Assembly: GCA_964554265.1 (NCBI GenBank)
Contig: CAZKOB010000136.1
Coordinates: forward strand, 1-9,747
DNA from: RGIG8745 sp964554265
GTDB lineage: Bacteria; Bacteroidota; Bacteroidia; Bacteroidales; Bacteroidaceae
Direction of reading: 5' to 3'
Length of the DNA: 9,747 nucleotides
The notes under the pieces were generated by a model. The model did no database searches. It saw only the letters and a program-made list of their open reading frames with translations, and had not been told where the DNA came from. Both the position numbers and the translations under genes were made by a program. This document shows, piece by piece, positions 6,658 through 9,747 of this stretch. The stretch's first letter is position 1; every line of letters begins with the position of its first letter.

Positions 6658-7017
6658 TCACGACACAACAGGAAACAGTTCATATACCGGAAACCATTTG
6701 TCAAGAATCCGGTCAACTTTCTCCTCCATTTCAGGGGTAACATGATCGCGAACCTTCTTGTATGCCATAGCTACAGATATAGCTTCATCTATCCATCCTA
6801 TCAGTGGCAGACGACGCGAAGAAACAAGGTCTATAGGTAGCACGAGATAAGACAATGTTGAAAGGATGAACAGCTTGTCCGATCTCGGTGTATCCGGGTC
6901 CATCATTACATAATACAACAAAAGCAACGGACGTGCACCCATGCGCCCCACTTTCTTTGCATAAGCAACAACAGTCCGCCTCACTCTTTGATAATCTACA
7001 TTTACATTCTTGTTCAT
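6658..7017 (-). CDS. YkvA-family (DUF1232) small membrane-type protein
   Basis: The protein has 119 residues from the ATG at 7017; an in-frame ATG nine bases upstream (7026) is an alternative. The DUF1232 core lies at about 47-89: a hydrophobic segment ending YLVLPIDLV, then SSRRLPLIGWIDEA. This matches the family pattern of a PIDL turn followed by a G-(Y/W)-(L/I)-D-(D/E) motif; here the second acidic pair is DE (77-78). A further hydrophobic stretch RPLLLLYYVMM lies at 29-39. Proteins of this family are small, probably membrane-associated, and of unknown function. It lies alone between noncoding stretches, in the same direction as the coiled-coil gene but about 250 bp from it. Confidence 0.85.
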   Translation of the reverse strand: MNKNVNVDYQRVRRTVVAYAKKVGRMGARPLLLLYYVMMDPDTPRSDKLFILSTLSYLVLPIDLVSSRRLPLIGWIDEAISVAMAYKKVRDHVTPEMEEKVDRILDKWFPVYELFPVVS

Positions 7018-7026
7018 AATTGTCAC

Positions 7027-7326
7027 ATTTTAGTTTAAAATAAAATCCACGCTGTCAAGCCGGGGCAATGTGTTCATTCCTTATAAAGCAGGCATATTCC
7101 GGCCCCTGCCACTTGACCCGGCACACAAACGTATGCCTCGACATATAAACAGAGAACAAAAACTTCCGACATATATCGGCCGAATCGTGTTTTTGTGATT
7201 TTTTAGGCTCTGTTTTATAATATTTCCATAAGAGTAAACTTTTCCCCTCTATACGCTACAGAACCGCCTGCAGAATCAATCGCAGATATATTCATTGCGT
7301 CAACTTTCCCAACAAATCCCATATAT
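7027..7326. other. Gene-free interval between DUF1232 and ROK genes
   Basis: I see no gene here. One weak hairpin is present: ACAAAAAC (7156-7163) is complementary to GTTTTTGT (7189-7196), with CCGA/TCGG pairing inside. Either strand would carry a T-rich 3' arm. It may be a weak bidirectional terminator or chance. Confidence 0.4.
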
Positions 7327-7376
7327 ACAAAAAAACTGTGCCGCCACCTTTACATATATCAGGTGCCGGCACAGTT
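7327..7376 (-). terminator. Rho-independent terminator of the ROK gene
   Basis: A 16-bp stem (7334-7349 with 7361-7376, one mismatch) encloses an eleven-base AT-rich loop. On the minus strand it is followed by a run of T (complement of the A run at 7329-7335). It lies 115 bp beyond the ROK stop codon, leaving a short 3' untranslated stretch or room for a small reading frame. Confidence 0.85.
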
Positions 7377-7383
7377 CTGTTTC

Positions 7384-7485
7384 TCAACGGCTCTGCTTGT
7401 AGCTTTTCAATGTCATGGTGTTAAATCCGCCCCGACTTTCATTCAGAAACATACAGCAGAACCACCACATTCTCGGGTATGGCAT
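7384..7485 (-). CDS. Possible 33-residue small ORF in the ROK transcript
   Basis: An ATG at 7485, five bases after the ROK stop codon, opens a 33-codon frame that stops at 7384-7386, eight bases before the terminator stem. The predicted peptide starts MPYPRMWWFCCMF, so it is rich in Trp, Cys and aromatic residues, and ends basic (SYKQSR). AAGGTG lies just upstream but only a base or two from the ATG, closer than normal. The fit between the stop codon and the terminator is suggestive; conservation cannot be judged here and it may be chance. Confidence 0.2.
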   Translation of the reverse strand: MPYPRMWWFCCMFLNESRGGFNTMTLKSYKQSR

Positions 7486-7490
7486 TCACC

Positions 7491-8459
7491 TTATTTGCAT
7501 TCCCATCCGAGCGCACTTGCACCAAGCACAGCGGCATTAGAGCTCATCAGTCCCGAAACAAGGAACTTAGGTTTTCCCTTGAACAGATTGAGCGCATTCT
7601 CTTCGTATGCCTTCTTTATCGGGTCCATAATGAGCGCGCCTGCTTTAGTCAGTCCGCCAAAGAAAATGAAAGCCTCCGGGCTTGAGAAGGCTGCAAAATC
7701 AGCACACGCCTTACCCAGCATCTCTCCCGTGAAGGCGAAAATCTCTTTTGCCACTTCATCTCCCTTTCCTGCCGCAATAGACACATCGAGCGACGTAATC
7801 TTCTCAATAGGTATTTCACGCAAAAGACTCGGTCGATCGGTCTTTCCGAGAATTTCACGAGCCGTACGCGCCACTCCGGTTGCAGAACAGTATGTCTCCA
7901 GACAACCTTTGCGTCCGCATCCGCACAGACGTCCTTCTTCTCCTCTCACCATGGTGACATGGCCCAATTCACCGGCGAATCCGTCATGTCCATAGACAAG
8001 CTGGCCATTTATGACAATGCCACTGCCCACTCCAGTACCCAGCGTAATGACAATGAAGTCCTTCATTCCCCGTGCTGCACCATAGGTCATCTCGCCTATC
8101 GCCGCCGCATTGGCATCATTTGTCATAGATACAGGTATTCCCAATCCATTGGAGAACATCCCGGCGAGCGGAACTATCCCCTTCCACGGAAGATTCGGAG
8201 CATATTCTATCGTACCGCGATAATAATTCGCATTAGGAGCACCAATGCCCATAGCTTTTATCTGACCTATGCCGCCAACACGTTCTATGAGCGGACGCAG
8301 GCATACGCAACCGGCTTCTACAAAAGCTTCCGGTGTCGCGTATTCCTGAGTACGGATGGAATCATCACAAACAACTTCTCCACGTGCATTGACTATTCCG
8401 AAAACAGTGTTTGTCCCTCCAAGGTCCACACCAATAACATAAGGTTTCTGTTCGTCCAT
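7491..8459 (-). CDS. ROK-family sugar kinase, glucokinase-like
   Basis: A complete 322-residue protein of normal length for an ROK kinase without a DNA-binding domain. The N-terminal phosphate-binding motif is DLGGTN (12-16). TNDANAAAIGE (113-123) holds the probable catalytic base D115. LGTGVGSGIV (140-149) is the second nucleotide-binding loop. The ROK zinc site is intact: H167 in GELGH, with C179, C181 and C186 in CGCGRKGC, then LE at 187-188. Such enzymes phosphorylate glucose, mannose, N-acetylmannosamine or related hexoses in the cytoplasm; the substrate is not readable from the sequence. The gene is divergent from the secreted esterase and has its own promoter and terminator, so a shared sugar-use role is possible but unproved. 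Confidence 0.93.
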   Translation of the reverse strand: MDEQKPYVIGVDLGGTNTVFGIVNARGEVVCDDSIRTQEYATPEAFVEAGCVCLRPLIERVGGIGQIKAMGIGAPNANYYRGTIEYAPNLPWKGIVPLAGMFSNGLGIPVSMTNDANAAAIGEMTYGAARGMKDFIVITLGTGVGSGIVINGQLVYGHDGFAGELGHVTMVRGEEGRLCGCGRKGCLETYCSATGVARTAREILGKTDRPSLLREIPIEKITSLDVSIAAGKGDEVAKEIFAFTGEMLGKACADFAAFSSPEAFIFFGGLTKAGALIMDPIKKAYEENALNLFKGKPKFLVSGLMSSNAAVLGASALGWECK

Positions 8460-8508
8460 AATATTACGATTTTGTTATTACAATTACAGTATTCTGTCTG
8501 AAACATTG

Positions 8509-8536
8509 CAAAATTACAATTTTTCTTCTTTTTCAA
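8509..8536 (-). promoter_or_regulatory. Promoter of the ROK gene
   Basis: The minus strand has TTG (8536-8534), seventeen bases, then TAATTTTG (8516-8509), an exact TAnnTTTG -7 box. It lies about 50 bp before the ATG at 8459. The spacing is a little shorter than the 19 bases of the best sites in this window. Confidence 0.45.
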
Positions 8537-8558
8537 TGTATTTCCGTAATATTTTCTG

Positions 8559-8566
8559 TAAGTTTG
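8559..8566 (+). promoter_or_regulatory. -7 box for the esterase gene
   Basis: TAAGTTTG matches the TAnnTTTG consensus exactly, 47 bp before the ATG at 8613. No clear TTG lies at the expected -33 position, so this is called on the -7 box alone. Together with the opposite box at 8509-8516 it makes a compact divergent promoter region. Confidence 0.4.
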
Positions 8567-8612
8567 CCGAAGTTTTTTGAATGAATTACAAATATCTAAT
8601 ACAAAAGAACCC

Positions 8613-9467
8613 ATGAGAAAAATTATCAAATCTTTGTTCTGCCTGTTCTTCGTGTCCTGTACTGCACATGCACAGCAGACCCTTGACATTGACCTTTGGC
8701 CTGACGGCCTGCCCAACAGCAACGGTATCGACAAAAACCAACCGTACGATGATGCCAAAAGAAACTTCAAGCCTTCCATACGTGTCTTTCTCCCTGCAAA
8801 GGAAAAAGCCAACGGAAAGGCCATAGTTTGTTGCCCTGGAGGAGGATACACCCATCTGTCTATGGAAAACGAAGGGTACAATTGGGCGCAATTCTACAAT
8901 GATCTCGGATTTGCTTTTGTCGTTCTCAAATACCGCATGCCCAACGGTGTGACGGAAGTTCCTATAAGCGACGCTAAGGAGGCATTGAGAGTTGTCAGGG
9001 AAAATGCCGAACAATGGAACATACAGCCCGAAAAAGTCGGTATCATGGGGTCTTCAGCCGGCGGACACCTTGCCTCTACTGTTGCCACACACATCGACTC
9101 CCTTACCGCTCCTGCCTTCCAAATACTGTTCTATCCGGTCATCACTTTCGATTATGCCTACACACACAAAGGCTCGCGTCACGGTCTGATTGGCAAAGAG
9201 GCTTCTCAGGAAACGGTTGACCTTTATTGCAACGACAAGCAGGTGACCAAGCAAACACCGCCTGCCATCATGCTTCTGTCTGACGATGACAGTGCTGTAC
9301 CCTCTCCCAACAGCATCAACTACTACCTCGCTCTGAAGCGCAACAACGTACCGGCATCACTTCATGTCTACCCTTCAGGAGGGCACGGCTGGGGATTCCG
9401 AACCAACTTCAAATATCACGAGCAAATGTTGGCCGACTTGAAAGCATGGTTGGCTACTCTTAAATAA
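8613..9467 (+). CDS. Secreted alpha/beta-hydrolase esterase, acetyl-xylan-esterase-like
   Basis: The 284-residue protein starts at the ATG at 8613, which begins a signal peptide (MRKIIK, hydrophobic core, cleavage near AHA|QQ at residue 20). A TTG 36 bases upstream would put a polar segment before it. C16 after FVS is a weak lipobox, so a lipoprotein is a less likely alternative. The fold is the alpha/beta-hydrolase-3/esterase-lipase type: oxyanion motif PGGGY (75-79), nucleophile S148 in GSSAGG, acid D226 in DDDSAVP, and H258 in GGHGWG. It is complete. Bacteroides enzymes of this group remove acetyl or other ester groups from plant polysaccharides, often xylan, and act in the periplasm or outside; the specific ester is inferred from family resemblance only. 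The sugar kinase lies divergently upstream. Confidence 0.9.
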   Translation: MRKIIKSLFCLFFVSCTAHAQQTLDIDLWPDGLPNSNGIDKNQPYDDAKRNFKPSIRVFLPAKEKANGKAIVCCPGGGYTHLSMENEGYNWAQFYNDLGFAFVVLKYRMPNGVTEVPISDAKEALRVVRENAEQWNIQPEKVGIMGSSAGGHLASTVATHIDSLTAPAFQILFYPVITFDYAYTHKGSRHGLIGKEASQETVDLYCNDKQVTKQTPPAIMLLSDDDSAVPSPNSINYYLALKRNNVPASLHVYPSGGHGWGFRTNFKYHEQMLADLKAWLATLK

Positions 9468-9509
9468 TGTATTGTCGCTGTCCCATGTCCTGACGGCAAT
9501 GCCACTGTA

Positions 9510-9612
9510 AAACCACAGATACCCCTAATGTAGCGGATACATTCACAGCCGGTATTTTTCAAAATCTCCAACCTGCTGTCAATGTCCACTATATTAGGGG
9601 TATCTGTGGTTT
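9510..9612. repeat. 103-bp imperfect palindrome, MITE-like
   Basis: The outer 20 bases are a perfect inverted repeat: 9510-9529, AAACCACAGATACCCCTAAT, with 9593-9612. Pairing continues inward through GTAGCGG/ATAGTGG and ACATTCACAGCCGG/ACATTGACAGCAGG with a two-base bulge and four mismatches, leaving a loop near TATTTTTC. It begins 43 bp after the esterase stop. A transcript would form a long hairpin that could terminate or protect the mRNA, but there is no T run directly after the stem. The near-complete internal symmetry also fits a small mobile-element relic. Bases 9468-9509 hold nothing else visible. Confidence 0.7.
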
Positions 9613-9618
9613 ATATTT

Positions 9619-9671
9619 TATGGTTGTAAGTAGTTGTATTCACTGTGTTTTGCAGTTGTCTTCACAGACTC
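9619..9671 (-). repeat. Two units of the dispersed repeat family, minus orientation
   Basis: Reading the minus strand from 9671, GAGTCTGTGAAGACAACTGC is followed by a second head, GTGAATACAACTACTTACAA (9643-9624). The second unit matches 44-68 at 23 of 25 positions. The two cores are 22 bp apart, half the 44-bp step seen elsewhere. Compared with the left end, the right end therefore has one additional half-unit between the 48-bp repeat and the shared segment. Confidence 0.7.
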
Positions 9672-9708
9672 CTCCGTCGCTTCGCGCCACGCCCTCCGTC
9701 GCAAGCTC
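9661..9708 (-). repeat. 48-bp GC-rich repeat, right copy of an exact inverted pair
   Basis: An exact reverse complement of bases 1-48. It is bounded on the inside by minus-orientation units of the dispersed family and on the outside by CCCCAATTGC. The two copies bracket about 9.6 kb. Perfect identity alongside diverged neighbouring units suggests recent copying, gene conversion or selection. Confidence 0.9.
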
Positions 9709-9710
9709 CC

Positions 9711-9747
9711 CAATTGCTCCTATTCCGCAATTGCCCCTAACTTAGGG
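9711..9747. repeat. Short inverted repeats at the window edge
   Basis: CAATTGC (9711-9717) pairs with GCAATTG (9727-9733) across nine bases. CCCTAA-C-TTAGGG (9735-9747) is a second perfect palindrome that runs to the last base and may continue beyond it. The word CCCCTAA is shared with the arms of the 103-bp palindrome at 9510-9612. Confidence 0.5.

Noticed and set aside
7363..7995. 210-codon open frame on the plus strand
   Set aside because: It lies opposite the well-supported ROK gene and crosses its terminator; composition is Ser/Pro-rich noise.
8577..8612. TTG start for the esterase twelve codons upstream
   Set aside because: The ATG at 8613 directly begins a normal signal peptide, and the extension would put polar residues in front of it.
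1..9747. The window as a composite transposon or integrative element
   Set aside because: The inverted ends are exact, but no transposase, integrase, mobilisation gene or target duplication is visible.

Overview
The window looks like chromosomal DNA of a gut-type Bacteroidales bacterium (Bacteroides or Phocaeicola-like). The grounds are several start regions with the Bacteroidetes -7 box TAnnTTTG (two of them with a TTG/TTTG exactly 19 bases upstream), weak Shine-Dalgarno sequences, and protein types common in that group. These are a BNR_4/LamG secreted protein with a 'YDLTGRR...KGIY' C-terminal tail, a MarR-GNAT regulator, a ROK sugar kinase-like protein and a secreted esterase. No tRNA, rRNA, CRISPR array or transposase gene was seen.

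Layout. Bases 1-148 hold a GC-rich 48-bp sequence and a degenerate repeat array. A large minus-strand gene (to 3579) encodes a secreted BNR_4 beta-propeller protein with LamG-like, Ig-like and carbohydrate-binding-like modules. Its last codons are frameshifted by a TA-tract contraction. Bases 3580-4409 form an 830-bp gene-free stretch with a nested palindrome (3902-4053) and a 44-bp-period repeat array (4211-4339). Bases 4410-5362 encode a MarR-GNAT regulator split into two overlapping frames by an apparent one-base deletion, followed by a terminator. Next comes a KdgF-like cupin (5484-5828). Two small minus-strand genes follow: a coiled-coil hypothetical protein (6097-6408) and a YkvA/DUF1232 membrane-type protein (6658-7017). 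A minus-strand ROK-family gene (7491-8459) and a plus-strand secreted alpha/beta-hydrolase (8613-9467) are divergently transcribed from about 150 bp. The window ends in a 103-bp imperfect palindrome, further repeat units and an exact inverted copy of the 48-bp sequence at the start.

The genes share a carbohydrate theme (propeller/LamG protein, ring-opening-type cupin, ROK kinase, esterase). They are separate transcription units with their own promoters and terminators, and there is no SusC/SusD pair, so I do not call this a polysaccharide utilisation locus. The most distinctive content is outside the genes: a repeat family with a 44-bp (sometimes 22-bp) period in at least four intergenic places, and an exact 48-bp inverted repeat bracketing the window. 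Two frame-breaking indels, each in a short repeat tract, are either real mutations or assembly errors. I did not find a convincing new multi-gene system.
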